Source: DASTFY01 sp963813375
GTDB taxonomy: Bacteria; Actinomycetota; Acidimicrobiia; Acidimicrobiales; Ilumatobacteraceae
DNA: 64,000 bases
Direction of reading: 5' to 3'
Assembly (NCBI GenBank): GCA_963813375.1
Contig: CAWEYT010000017.1
Coordinates: 264,578 to 328,577, forward strand
Each line of letters starts with the position of its first letter. The first letter of the stretch is position 1. The notes beneath the pieces are model-generated. The model saw only the letters and a program-made list of their open reading frames with translations. It ran no database searches and was not told the origin of the DNA. The translations under genes and the position numbers were made by a program. Below, in pieces: positions 17,020 through 25,516 of the stretch.

Positions 17020-18303
17020 TCAGTCTTGGCGCACGATGTCGGCGCCCAGGATCCGGAGCTTGCCGACCAGGTCCTCGTACCCCCGGTCCACGTGGTGGAC
17101 GCCGTCGATGGAGGTCTCGCTCCGGGCGGCCAGGGCCGCGACGACCAGCGCCGCCCCGGCCCGGATGTCCGACGCCTCGACCGACGTGCCGGTCAAGCGG
17201 GGGACACCGCGGACGACGGCGTGGTGGGCGTCGGTGCGGATGTCGGCCCCCATGCGCAGGAGCTCGTCGACGTAGCGGAACCGTCCGGCGAACAGGTTCT
17301 CGGTGACGATGCCGACGCCGTCGGCGACCGAGAGCATGGCGGTGATCAGCGGCTTGTAGTCCGTCGCCACCCCCGGGTAGGGCAGGGTGGCCACGTCAGT
17401 GGAGCACAGGCGCGCGGGCCCGATCGGGCCTGCGGCCCGCAGCCCGTCCCCGTCGGGGGACGGGTCCACGGAGAGCCCCATCGTGCGGAGCTTGCGGAGC
17501 AGGACCTCCATGTGCTCGGCCCGGGCCTCGCGCACGGTGATCTCGCCCCCCGCCACACCGACCGCGGCGAGATAGGTCGCGGCCTCCACGCGGTCGGGCA
17601 CGACGCGGTGGCTCGCTCCACGGAGCTCGCCGGGCGGCACCCCGTGGACGACGACGGTCGGTGACCCCACCCCCTCGATCTGGGCGCCCATGGCGATCAA
17701 GAAGTGGCACAGGTCCACGATCTCGGGTTCGCGAGCCGCGTTGTCGAGCGTCGTCGTCCCCTTGGCGACGGTGGCGGCCATGATGAGGTTCTCGGTCGCG
17801 CCGACGCTCGGGAAGTCAAGGACGATGTCCGCCGCCCGCAGGCCGTCGTCGGCCACGGCGTCGAGCTCGTGGGCGCCGACAGTGAAGCGGGCGCCGAGCG
17901 CTTCGAGGCCGGCGATGTGCAGGTCGATCGGCCGAGAGCCGAAGTCGTCCCCGCCGGGCAGGGCGAGGCGGGCACGACCGCAGCGGGCCAGGAGCGGGCC
18001 GAGCACCGCGGTGGACGCCCGCATGCGCCGCACGAGGTCGGGGGGTGCCACGCAGCCGGGGTCCGGCGGGCTGGTCAGCCGCAGGGTCCGAGCGTCGTCG
18101 GCCGCCCGCTCCGAGCGGACGCCGAGTGGGGTCAGCAGCTCCCGCATGAGCTCGACGTCGACGATGCCGGGCACGTTGGTCAGCTCGTACTCGCCCTCGG
18201 CCAGGAGCGTGGCCGCCATCAGCTTGAGCACGGAGTTCTTGGCTCCACCGACGGTCACCGTGCCCGCCAACGGGCCCCCCGGGCACACGGTGATGGAACC
18301 CAT
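17020..18303 (-). CDS. murA: UDP-N-acetylglucosamine 1-carboxyvinyltransferase (Asp-type active site)
   Basis: 427 residues. It transfers enolpyruvate from PEP to UDP-GlcNAc, the first committed step of peptidoglycan synthesis. GGAKNSVLKLMAATLLAEG carries the active-site Lys and Asn, and ATDYKPLITAML holds the conserved Asp of the UDP-GlcNAc site. In the mobile loop the usual Cys is replaced by Asp: LPGGDDFGSRPIDLHIAG. Asp at this position is known from Mycobacterium MurA and gives resistance to fosfomycin, which alkylates the Cys. It is divergent from the MFS gene with 21 bp between, and CATACT lies 6 nt before its ATG. Confidence 0.92.
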   Translation of the reverse strand: MGSITVCPGGPLAGTVTVGGAKNSVLKLMAATLLAEGEYELTNVPGIVDVELMRELLTPLGVRSERAADDARTLRLTSPPDPGCVAPPDLVRRMRASTAVLGPLLARCGRARLALPGGDDFGSRPIDLHIAGLEALGARFTVGAHELDAVADDGLRAADIVLDFPSVGATENLIMAATVAKGTTTLDNAAREPEIVDLCHFLIAMGAQIEGVGSPTVVVHGVPPGELRGASHRVVPDRVEAATYLAAVGVAGGEITVREARAEHMEVLLRKLRTMGLSVDPSPDGDGLRAAGPIGPARLCSTDVATLPYPGVATDYKPLITAMLSVADGVGIVTENLFAGRFRYVDELLRMGADIRTDAHHAVVRGVPRLTGTSVEASDIRAGAALVVAALAARSETSIDGVHHVDRGYEDLVGKLRILGADIVRQD

Positions 18304-18324
18304 GCCGTCAGTATGCTCGGCCCG

Positions 18325-19830
18325 ATGCCCCGGCTGGAGGCGCGCTGGTCGGGCGCGGAGGCGGATCCTTCGCTCTTCCAGCCCCGATCCGACCTGGTGC
18401 TCGAGACCGAGGTGGCGCCGGGCCGGTTCGCCCAGCAGGAAGGTCCGTTCTCGTCCTATGAGCGGATCGTGCAGACCGATGAGGGTGGCGAGGTCGCCGA
18501 GACGACCACCTACCGGCTGGTCATCCCCTGGTTCGGCTGGGTCTTCGCGCTCCCGACCCGCCGCGGTCTGCTCCGCCCGCCCACCCACCGGCCCCACGGC
18601 GGCCGGCAGCCCTGGTGGGCGCCGCCGCAGCGCCTCGATGCCCGTGCCGCCCACGTGCTCGGCTTGCTGGCCGCCGGGCAGGTGATCGCCGGCTTCTGCA
18701 GCACGCTGTTCAGCCAGACGGTGGCCTTCGCGGCCGACGAGTTCGACGCCAGCGAGGGCGCGCAGGGTGTCGCGGGCTCCATCATCCGCCTGGGCATCGT
18801 GTTCAGCGTCGTCCTCCTGGCGCTGACCGATCGCATCGGCCGCCGGCGGATCCTGGTCGGCTGCGCCATCGCCGCACCGATCGGCGCGGCAGCCGGCGCG
18901 CTGGCGCCGTCCTTCGCCGGGCTCACCGCCATCCAGACACTGGCCCGGCCGCTCTCGCTGGCCCTGGCCCTCGTGATCACGATCGTCGCCGCCGAGGAGA
19001 TGCCCCCGGGGAGCAGGGCCTATGCCGTCAGCCTCCTCGGGCTGGCCTACGCCCTCGGCGCGGGCACCTGCGTGTGGGTCCTCCCGCTGGCCGACCTCGG
19101 GGAGCGCGGCTGGCGGCTGGTGTTCGCGGTGGGGCTCGTGTACCTGCTGGTGGGCCGCAGCCTGGTCCGCGGCGTGCCGGAGAGCCGGCGCTACGAGCTC
19201 CCTCACGCCGAGCACGCCCCGCTGCCCAGGCGGCGGTTCCTCCTGCTCGGCGCGTCGGCGTTCCTCTACAACATCCTCATCGCGCCGACCACGTTCTACG
19301 AGAACCGCTACCTGAAGGACGTGCGCGGGTACTCGGCCACGCTGATCGCGGTGTACACGCTGGTCACCGCTACGCCGGGCGCCATCGGCATCGTGGCCGG
19401 GGGACGCCTGGCCGACGTGCGCGGCCGCCGGTTGGTCGGCACGATCGCGCTGCTGGCGGTGGCGGTCGGCAACGTGGTCGTGTTCTCGACGACCGGCACC
19501 GGGCTGTGGGCGGCCAAGACGATCACGACCATCCTCGCCGCCATGGCCGTGCCCGCTCTCGGGGTCTACGCGGCCGAGCTCTTCCCCACGTCACGGCGGG
19601 GCGGCGCGAACGGAGGGATCTCGGCGCTCTCGATCGTCGGCTCGATCGCCGGGCTGCTCCTCGCCGGGCTGCTGCTCGACCAGGGCGCCACCTACGGGAC
19701 GGTGATGGCGATCCTGGCCCTCGGTCCTCTCGTCTACGCCGCTCTGGTCGTGGTCGCCTACCCCGAGACGGCCCGCCGCTCGCTCGACGACATCAACCCC
19801 GAAGACCGCTCGACCGTCCCCCGGCCTTGA
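18325..19830 (+). CDS. MFS transporter with long cytoplasmic N-terminus
   Basis: About 501 residues. The first 100 are soluble (RLEARWSGAEADPSLFQPRS and on), with no known fold. Twelve membrane helices follow from about residue 105 (AHVLGLLAAGQVIAGFC). The family loop between helices 2 and 3 reads LTDRIGRRRILVGC, and its repeat in the second half reads GGRLADVRGRRLVG. The C-terminal YPETARRSLDDI resembles sugar-porter-type MFS members. Substrate unknown. The start is chosen by a TATGCT box 7 nt upstream. Confidence 0.85.
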   Translation: MPRLEARWSGAEADPSLFQPRSDLVLETEVAPGRFAQQEGPFSSYERIVQTDEGGEVAETTTYRLVIPWFGWVFALPTRRGLLRPPTHRPHGGRQPWWAPPQRLDARAAHVLGLLAAGQVIAGFCSTLFSQTVAFAADEFDASEGAQGVAGSIIRLGIVFSVVLLALTDRIGRRRILVGCAIAAPIGAAAGALAPSFAGLTAIQTLARPLSLALALVITIVAAEEMPPGSRAYAVSLLGLAYALGAGTCVWVLPLADLGERGWRLVFAVGLVYLLVGRSLVRGVPESRRYELPHAEHAPLPRRRFLLLGASAFLYNILIAPTTFYENRYLKDVRGYSATLIAVYTLVTATPGAIGIVAGGRLADVRGRRLVGTIALLAVAVGNVVVFSTTGTGLWAAKTITTILAAMAVPALGVYAAELFPTSRRGGANGGISALSIVGSIAGLLLAGLLLDQGATYGTVMAILALGPLVYAALVVVAYPETARRSLDDINPEDRSTVPRP

Positions 19831-20420
19831 GCCCGGCCAGCCACTCGGCGACCGTGGCGGCGATGTGGGCGTCGGCGCCCTTGAGGTCGTGGCGGCCGCC
19901 GTCGATCCATTCGTGGGTGACGGGCCCGGGGATGGTGGCCGTCGCCGCCTCGAGCTCGTCCGGGGTGCCGAACGGGTCCCGGGTTCCTTGGACGAAGAGG
20001 CAGGGCACGTCGAGCTGAGGCAGGTGGGCGGTCCGCAGGGCGTCGGGCTTGCCCGGCGGGTGGAGCGGATAGGAGATCAGGACGAGGGCGGCGGCGGGCA
20101 GGCCCTCGGCGACGGCCATCGAGCACATGCGCCCGCCCATCGACCGCCCGCCGAGCGCCAGACCGGCTGGCGGCACGCCGGCGCGCTCGAGCAGTGCCGC
20201 CGCCTCCTCCCGCACCGCGGCGACGAGCACCGGCGCCCGATCGGGCGCCTTGCGGCCCGCCTTGCGATAGGGGAAGTCCATGCGCTGGACCGGCATGGGC
20301 GCCACCGCCGCCTCGATCGCGACGAGGCTCGGGTGCTGCGCGCTCGATCCAGCGCCCGGGAGCGAGCAGCAGGGCTCCGACCCGGCCGGCGGACCCTTCG
20401 CGATCGCGACGACCGGCCAT
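19793..20420 (-). CDS. Alpha/beta hydrolase, KANL3/TEX30-like (frameshifted)
   Basis: About 208 residues after repair. The nucleophile elbow is LALGGRSMGGRMCS (GxSxG), the acid lies in LFVQGTRDPFGTPDELE, and the His in DGGRHDLKG. The N-terminus (ALLLAPGAGSSAQHPSLVAI) is in another frame and joins after removing one G from a GGG run near 20358. The ATG at 20420 overlaps the J-domain stop (TGATG), so the genes are coupled. Bacterial members of this group are small esterase-like proteins without a known substrate. Confidence 0.75.
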
Positions 20421-21130
20421 CAGCGGAGCAGGATCCGGCGGGCCTCGGCCAGATCAACGATCGCCTTGCTGGCGCTGATCTCGTCACCGCCGTGATCCGG
20501 GTGGACGGCCATCAGCCGGGCCCGGTACTGGATCAGCACCTCGCGCTTCGACGGGCCGACGGTGCCGGGCGGGAAGTCGAGCACCTCGAACGCCCAGGCC
20601 ACCGGGATCGACGAAGGCCGAGAAGCGTCGTGCCCCGCCCGGCTCCGCCGGCCAGGTGGGCGATGAGGGCCGGGCCGGCCGGGCCGTTCCAGCGCAGCGC
20701 CCGGTGGAGCACGGCGGCGATGACGTGGCGGGCGTCGGGCGCCAGCCGCTCGGCGGCGTAGATCGCGCCGAGGACTCTGCTGCAGCGGTGAGCCCTTGTC
20801 CTCGAGCTGGAAGCTGATGGCCTCGCCCTGGCCGGTGAGCCGATGGGTGCTGCGGGCGAGGCCGTGGCGATCGACCTGGTACCGGTGGCGCAGGCGCGGT
20901 TGCACGACCCGCTGGCCCCGCTCGACCTCGTTGACCAGCCGGTAGATGTCGGGCACCAACTCCTCGTCCACCCCCGGCAGGTGGGTGGCGACGACGGCGC
21001 CGAGGAGCAGACCCCCGAAGCCGGGCGCAGGATCGACGGGCAGGATGAGATGGCCCAGCGCGACCCGGCGGGTGGGGGTGACGGGACGCGAGTGCCAGAT
21101 CTCCAGCTCGGCCAGCACCGGCGACGTCAC
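20420..21130 (-). CDS. J-domain (DnaJ-like) protein (several frameshifts)
   Basis: About 236 residues. The C-terminal 55 residues form a J domain: REVLIQYRARLMAVHPDHGG with the HPD motif, then EISASKAIVDLAEARRILL. Preceding helical segments (DIYRLVNEVERGQRVVQPR, then VLGAIYAAERLAPDARHVIA) are spread over three frames between about 20600 and 20790. A C-terminal J domain would recruit and stimulate DnaK, with the N-terminal part probably binding a partner. The rest has no recognised domain. Confidence 0.65.
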   Translation of the reverse strand: MTSPVLAELEIWHSRPVTPTRRVALGHLILPVDPAPGFGGLLLGAVVATHLPGVDEELVPDIYRLVNEVERGQRVVQPRLRHRYQVDRHGLARSTHRLTGQGEAISFQLEDKGSPLQQSPRRDLRRRAAGARRPPRHRRRAPPGAALERPGRPGPHRPPGRRSRAGHDASRPSSIPVAWAFEVLDFPPGTVGPSKREVLIQYRARLMAVHPDHGGDEISASKAIVDLAEARRILLR

Positions 21131-21156
21131 GGCCGGTCACGGTACCGGCCGGGCAC

Positions 21157-21972
21157 TCAGACCAGCGGACGCAGCACCTCACGCACTTCGATCGCCTCGG
21201 CCTTCACATCGCCGGCCTCGTCGGACTCGAGCGAGAGGTCGAGCAGGTCGGACACCTGGTCCAGGATGCGGTCCCAGGCGGATGGGTGGACGCCGAACGG
21301 GACCGGGCCGGGCTCGGTCCGCTCGAACAGCTCGTTGAGTCGCAGGATGGCGTCGCGATCGTTCGGATGGCTGGCCAGGTCGTCGACGGCTACGAACAAC
21401 GCCGAGAAGGCGCTCTCGCCGGGGTCGCCCTCGCCCTCGGGCAGACCGTCGGTGGCGATCGTGTCCTCGACACCATCGAGCACCGCGTCCACCCGCTCCT
21501 CGGCGCCGGCGGACGTCACCAGCAGGCCGCCCTCCCACCGGAACGCGATGTCGGATTCGATGAGCTGCGCGGTGAGCAGTGCCCGGGCCGGCGCCGCCCA
21601 GTCCGCCAGGTCGTACTCGACCTCGCTGCCGGGCTCCCGGGGCGTCGTCGGCGTCGCCGTCTTCGTCGCCCGGCAGGCCGTGGCGACGTTCGATCTCCGA
21701 GAGCAGCAGGTCGGCTCGGTCCTCGTGGCGCTCGTGGATGACGAGGTCGGTCCCCAGCCAGGCGTGCCCGATACCGGCATCGGCCAGCGCTTCGACGACC
21801 TCGGCGTGGGCCGACTGGTCGGCCAGCCACTCAGGTCGTAGACGAGCTGCTCCTCCTCCGGCAGGTCGAGCGGATCCGTGTCGTCGCGGGGATCGTGGGG
21901 GGTGCCGCCGCCCTCGGCATCGTCCACGGGCTCGCCGGACTCGTCGTCGCGGCGACGGGAGTAGGTGGCCAC
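21157..21972 (-). CDS. Hypothetical protein with two tandem copies of an unnamed domain (frameshifted)
   Basis: About 271 residues. The N-terminus is very acidic (EEEQLVYDLSGW). Then come two related domains: YDLSGWLADQSAHAEVVEAL with GIGHAWLGTDLVIHERHEDR, and YDLADWAAPARALLTAQLIE with DIAFRWEGGLLVTSAGAEER. Each runs helix, then GxxxxWxGxxLxV, then a helix. The middle of the first copy is in another frame, restored by two compensating shifts near 21640 and 21835. A TAGGGT box lies 6 nt before the GTG. Similar proteins occur in actinobacteria without known function. Confidence 0.6.
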   Translation of the reverse strand: MATYSRRRDDESGEPVDDAEGGGTPHDPRDDTDPLDLPEEEQLVYDLSGWPTSRPTPRSSKRWPMPVSGTPGWGPTSSSTSATRTEPTCCSRRSNVATACRATKTATPTTPREPGSEVEYDLADWAAPARALLTAQLIESDIAFRWEGGLLVTSAGAEERVDAVLDGVEDTIATDGLPEGEGDPGESAFSALFVAVDDLASHPNDRDAILRLNELFERTEPGPVPFGVHPSAWDRILDQVSDLLDLSLESDEAGDVKAEAIEVREVLRPLV

Positions 21973-22007
21973 CCGCGCACCCTAACCCCACCCCGGACGT
22001 ATTTCGT

Positions 22008-22038
22008 TTGCCCCCTGCGCGCTCTGGACGGTAGGAAT
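22008..22038 (+). promoter_or_regulatory. Promoter of the small-ORF transcript
   Basis: TTGCCC (22008-22013), an 18-bp spacer and TAGGAAT (22032-22038) make a plausible housekeeping promoter. The predicted start near 22045 leaves about 30 nt of leader, unlike the leaderless genes around it. Confidence 0.4.
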
Positions 22039-22073
22039 CCAGACGTACGCACGAAGCACGAGAGGAGGTGACG

Positions 22074-22169
22074 ATGGTGAAGACCCCGCAGAAGAACGGC
22101 AACGGCACGTCCGTGGGCGCGCCGGCCATCGTCTCCGGCCCCGGCTTCGGGCTCACCGGCCTGGTCTGA
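22074..22169 (+). CDS. 31-residue peptide with a perfect ribosome site
   Basis: ATG 22074 to TGA 22167-22169. A full AGGAGGTGA Shine-Dalgarno sequence lies 4 nt upstream, the strongest in the window. The peptide begins MVKTPQKNGNGTSVGAPAIV, with a basic start and a Gly-rich, uncharged second half ending in GLTGLV. No homologue is recognised. It could be a leader, a toxin-like or structural peptide; no modifying enzyme is nearby. Confidence 0.5.
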   Translation: MVKTPQKNGNGTSVGAPAIVSGPGFGLTGLV

Positions 22170-22216
22170 CCCAGCCGGTCCTCCGCAGTTCGAGCGCCCG
22201 GTCGTTCTTCCGCCCT

Positions 22217-22238
22217 GACGGACCGCCCACGGTCCGTC
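22217..22238 (+). other. 8-bp hairpin between the two small ORFs
   Basis: gacggacc (22217-22224) pairs with ggtccgtc (22231-22238) around a 6-base loop. No T-run. It may separate or regulate the second ORF, whose GAGGAG ribosome site follows. Confidence 0.4.
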
Positions 22239-22272
22239 GACCCCCTGACCACCCACCGACTGAGGAGTCATC

Positions 22273-22407
22273 ATGTTCAACCACCCGGATGTCCTGCACC
22301 AGCTGGTCGCCGATCGACACCGTGAGGCCGCGCGAGTGGTCGAGCAGGGTCGATATGCCCGCCAGCGGCGCCAGGTCCAGCGGGCTGGCCGGCGTCACGG
22401 CCGGTGA
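22273..22407 (+). CDS. 44-residue basic helical protein
   Basis: ATG 22273 to TGA 22405-22407 with a GAGGAG site 7 nt upstream. The sequence begins MFNHPDVLHQLVADRHREAA, and the second half is rich in Arg and Gln (RYARQRRQVQRAGRRHGR), predicted as one amphipathic helix. Short actinobacterial proteins starting with a similar MFxHPD motif exist, but their role is unknown. A perfect terminator hairpin follows 9 nt after the stop. Confidence 0.55.
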   Translation: MFNHPDVLHQLVADRHREAARVVEQGRYARQRRQVQRAGRRHGR

Positions 22408-22416
22408 GCCAGCAGC

Positions 22417-22442
22417 GGGCCGGGCCCTGAGGGGCCCGGCCC
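22417..22442 (+). terminator. Terminator hairpin after the small ORFs
   Basis: A perfect 11-bp GC stem (gggccgggccc with gggcccggccc) and a TGAG loop, directly after the 44-residue ORF. No T-run. It closes the small-ORF transcript before glpX. Confidence 0.65.
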
Positions 22443-22518
22443 AACCACTCGCAAGCACAACCCCCCGCCACCGTGGTGCCCGGCGCCCCCCGATCCGCCG
22501 GGCACTACGGTGCGCTTC

Positions 22519-23526
22519 ATGTCAATGTCGACACCTGTCGGTCCCCAGCGCCCGGATCGCAACCTCGCCCTCGAGCTGGTGAGGACCACCGAGGCCGCCG
22601 CGCTCGCCGGCTCGCGCTGGATGGGCCGGGGCGACAAGAACGGCGCCGACGGCGCCGCCGTCGAGGCCATGCGGACGGTGCTGGCCACCGTGCCGATGGA
22701 CGGCGTGGTCGTGATCGGCGAGGGCGAGAAGGACGAAGCGCCCATGCTGTTCAACGGCGAGAAGGTGGGCGACGGCACCACACAGCTCTGCGACGTCGCC
22801 GTAGACCCCATCGACGGCACGACCCTGACCGCGCTCGGCCGGGGTAACGCGCTGTCGGTCATCGCCGTCAGCGAGCGGGGCACGATGTTCAACCCGGGAC
22901 CCTGCGTCTACATGGAGAAGATCGCCGTCGGCCCGGACGCCGTGGGCTCCATCGACATCACGGCCTCGCCGACACAGAACCTGCGGTGGGTCGCCAAGGC
23001 CAAGCGGGAGAGCGTGCGTGACCTCACGGTCGTCATCCTGGACCGGGACCGCCACCGCGAGCTGATCGACGAGGTGCGCAGCACCGGCGCCCGCATCCGG
23101 CTCATCAGCGACGGCGACATCTACGGCGCCATCGCCACCGCGTCCCCCGGCGCCGGCGCCGACGTGCTCTTCGGCATCGGCGGCACGCCGGAGGGCGTCG
23201 TGGCCGCAGCGGCGCTGAAGTGCATGGGCGGCGAGATCCAGGGGAGGCTCTGGCCGCGGGACGACGGCGAGCGGGAGCAGGCCATCGAGCAGGGGTACGA
23301 CCTGTCCGCCATCCTCACGACCGACGATCTCGTCCAGGGCGACAACTGCTTCTTCGCCGCCACCGGCATCACGGACGGCGAGCTGCTCCAAGGCGTGCGC
23401 TTCGAGCCGGGCGGGGCCAGCACCCAGTCCCTCGTGATGCGCTCCCGCTCGGGCACCGTGCGGCTCATCACCGCCCGCCACCGCCTCGACAAGCTCCAGG
23501 GCTTCGCCGCCATCGATTACAACTGA
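22519..23526 (+). CDS. glpX: Class II fructose-1,6-bisphosphatase
   Basis: 335 residues. It removes the C1 phosphate of fructose-1,6-bisphosphate in gluconeogenesis and is the usual FBPase of actinobacteria. VVVIGEGEKDEAPMLFNGEK and VAVDPIDGTTLTALGRGNA carry the metal and phosphate ligands. ISDGDIYGAIATASPGAGAD and GIGGTPEGVVAAAALKCMGG are the conserved C-terminal motifs. The start is ATG 22519, with a TACGGT box 7 nt upstream. The in-frame GTG at 22510 overlaps that box. Confidence 0.95.
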   Translation: MSMSTPVGPQRPDRNLALELVRTTEAAALAGSRWMGRGDKNGADGAAVEAMRTVLATVPMDGVVVIGEGEKDEAPMLFNGEKVGDGTTQLCDVAVDPIDGTTLTALGRGNALSVIAVSERGTMFNPGPCVYMEKIAVGPDAVGSIDITASPTQNLRWVAKAKRESVRDLTVVILDRDRHRELIDEVRSTGARIRLISDGDIYGAIATASPGAGADVLFGIGGTPEGVVAAAALKCMGGEIQGRLWPRDDGEREQAIEQGYDLSAILTTDDLVQGDNCFFAATGITDGELLQGVRFEPGGASTQSLVMRSRSGTVRLITARHRLDKLQGFAAIDYN

Positions 23527-23675
23527 ATTTGCGTCGCCTCCGGCGCAAGCCCCGGCTGGCTCCTACTCGCTCCGCTCGGCAATGCCTCCAGCCGGGCTGC
23601 GGTGCGCCGGCCGAGCCGGACGCACCGGGTCAGGCGCAGCATGGTCGTCGCCCGCCGCCGTCAAGACCGGCGCGA
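23527..23675. other. Intergenic region with stem-loops between glpX and the Septum_form gene
   Basis: The convergent gap holds a short hairpin right after the glpX stop (tgcgtcgcc with ggcgca) and a longer stem cccggctgg / ccagccggg (about 23550-23599). These are probable bidirectional terminators. No ORF is convincing. Confidence 0.35.
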
Positions 23676-24632
23676 TCAGGCCAGGGGGAGGTCGGCGTCC
23701 GGGCCGAGGCTGGCCAGGGTGCCGCTGAGCTCGGATCCGTCGGCCGCGCCGACGACGCAGGTGGCACCCTGGGCGCCGGAGCTCCACGCCGCCTCCGTCG
23801 GCAGCAGGTAGCCGAACACCAGGTCCTGCCGCTCCTGCGTGAGCCCCAGGGCCTCCAGCAGCGGCACGCGGCAAGCCGCCGTCACTCGCGGGTCACCGCG
23901 CTGCGCCGGGTAGGCGGTCAGATCGTCGAGCACGACCGACGCCAGGTACTCCAGCTCGTGCACCTCATCGCAGCCGACGGTCAGGCCGAGGCGCCCCTCG
24001 CACAACCGGTACGACACCGGCAGCGGTGACCCGTAGACATCCTCCAGCGTCCCGTCGATGGAGGTGGTCTCGGCGGCGTTGAGCGGCTCGACGAGCGCGT
24101 CGCAGCGGAACCACCGGGCACCGTCGGCGAAGTCGGCCTCGGTGGGGATGTAGTAGGCGAAGAGCTGCAACCGATCCGGCGGGAGGTTGGGGTTGGCCGT
24201 CGCATCGAAACCGAGGTACTCCAGGTGACGCCCGCTGCACTCCTGGTCGACCCGAACGCTGAGGAGCTCGCCGGCCCGCTCGTCGGCCCCCGGCCACGCA
24301 TCGATGGCCGGATCCATCTCGCCCACCCAGAACGTCTCGGAGCCGTGGCCGCTCCCGCACTCGACCGTCGAGCGGGTGTCGGCTGCGGCGTCGATGATCT
24401 GCAGGTCGACCGGGCCGCGGCACTCGCCGATCTCGGGCGGGGCCTGACCCGACTCGGAATGCGTCGGCGCGCCGGTGCCGGGCGTCGCCGTCGCGGGCGC
24501 CGGCTCGACGGGCGGTGAGACCTCGACGGCCGCGGGCGTGCCGCATCCGGCGACGAGCAGCCAGACACCTGCGACGGCCACGACGGCCACGACCGCGCGG
24601 CTCCCTCTCCACCGCCACCCACCCCGGTGCAT
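23676..24632 (-). CDS. Septum formation (Septum_form) family lipoprotein
   Basis: 318 residues. An Arg-rich start and membrane helix end in the lipobox LLVAGCG, followed by a Pro/Ala/Thr linker. Two copies of a Cys-rich domain follow: VECGSGHGSETFWVGEM with later Cys residues, and LTVGCDEVHELEYLASVVL with AACRVPLLEALG. The Cys, then His/Glu pattern matches the Septum_form family, found on the outside of actinobacterial membranes. The direct role is unclear. A TACTGT box lies 6 nt before the ATG. Confidence 0.75.
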   Translation of the reverse strand: MHRGGWRWRGSRAVVAVVAVAGVWLLVAGCGTPAAVEVSPPVEPAPATATPGTGAPTHSESGQAPPEIGECRGPVDLQIIDAAADTRSTVECGSGHGSETFWVGEMDPAIDAWPGADERAGELLSVRVDQECSGRHLEYLGFDATANPNLPPDRLQLFAYYIPTEADFADGARWFRCDALVEPLNAAETTSIDGTLEDVYGSPLPVSYRLCEGRLGLTVGCDEVHELEYLASVVLDDLTAYPAQRGDPRVTAACRVPLLEALGLTQERQDLVFGYLLPTEAAWSSGAQGATCVVGAADGSELSGTLASLGPDADLPLA

Positions 24633-24675
24633 GGGGCGACAGTAGCGACCGCGGCCGCCGGACCGCTCGGCGGCC

Positions 24676-25473
24676 TCAGCGATACGAGGCGACGAGACCG
24701 CTCATGCGCCGCATGAGACTCCGGGGGATGAATCCGGACGTCGTGACGAAGGCCTTGTACTGCAGCCCGGGCACGGACAGGGCCCTTCCCCGGGCCGTGT
24801 CGCGCAGACCTTCCTCGGCCACCTCGTCCGCCGACAGCCACGCTGCGCCCGGGTAGCGGTCGGCCACGTCCGTGCCCGTGCTGACCTCGATGAACTCCGT
24901 GCGCGTCAGCCCCGGGCACAGCGCGGTGGCCTGCACGCCGGTGCCCCTGAGCTCCTCGTGCAGGGCCTCCGTGAAGCTGGTGACGTAGGCCTTCGTCGCC
25001 GCGTACACGGCCAGCTGCGGAGCGGGCTGGAAGCTGGCCACGCTGCTGACGTTGAGGATCCATCCCCGCCGCCGCGCCAGCATCGGCGTCAGCGCGGCCC
25101 TCGTCAGCAAGGTCAGCGCGACCATGTTGAGCTCCATCTCGTCCCGCATCCGCCGGGCCTCGATGCTGGCCACCTTGCCCGACGTCCCGAAGCCGGCGTT
25201 GTTGACGAGCAGGTCGATCGGGCGCGCCGTGTCCGTCAGGCGCTCCTCCACGGTCGCGAGGCCCTGATCGGTCGTCAGGTCGGCGGCCAGCACCTCGATC
25301 GGGCCGGGCTGGTCGGCGAGCTCGGTGGCCAGCGCGCTCAGGCGCTTCTTGCGGCGGGCGACGACCGTCGTCGCCACGCCCGCGGCGGCCAGCCGGCGCA
25401 CCATGGCGTCGCCGATGCCGCTCGAGGCGCCCGTGACCAGCGCAGTGGTGAAGGGGTAGCGGGAGGAGGCCAC
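24676..25473 (-). CDS. Short-chain dehydrogenase/reductase
   Basis: 265 residues. The Rossmann motif is TGASSGIG, the structural motif is LLVNNAGFG, and the catalytic Ser and YxxxK are in NVSSVASF and YAATKAYV. After the NAD(P) fold, ARRKKR suggests NADP(H) preference. The C-terminus carries a basic amphipathic stretch (SLMRRMSGLVASYR). Substrate unknown. TAACCT lies 6 nt before the GTG start. It converges on the atp operon end without a visible strong terminator. Confidence 0.88.
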   Translation of the reverse strand: MASSRYPFTTALVTGASSGIGDAMVRRLAAAGVATTVVARRKKRLSALATELADQPGPIEVLAADLTTDQGLATVEERLTDTARPIDLLVNNAGFGTSGKVASIEARRMRDEMELNMVALTLLTRAALTPMLARRRGWILNVSSVASFQPAPQLAVYAATKAYVTSFTEALHEELRGTGVQATALCPGLTRTEFIEVSTGTDVADRYPGAAWLSADEVAEEGLRDTARGRALSVPGLQYKAFVTTSGFIPRSLMRRMSGLVASYR

Positions 25474-25516
25474 GCCGCGAGGTTAGGCCCCGGCGACTTC
25501 CTACTACGGGCCGGTG

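Noticed and set aside
22074..22169. 31-residue peptide as a RiPP precursor.
   Set aside because: No Cys, Ser/Thr core pattern, protease site or modifying enzyme is seen nearby; only its Gly-rich half suggested it.
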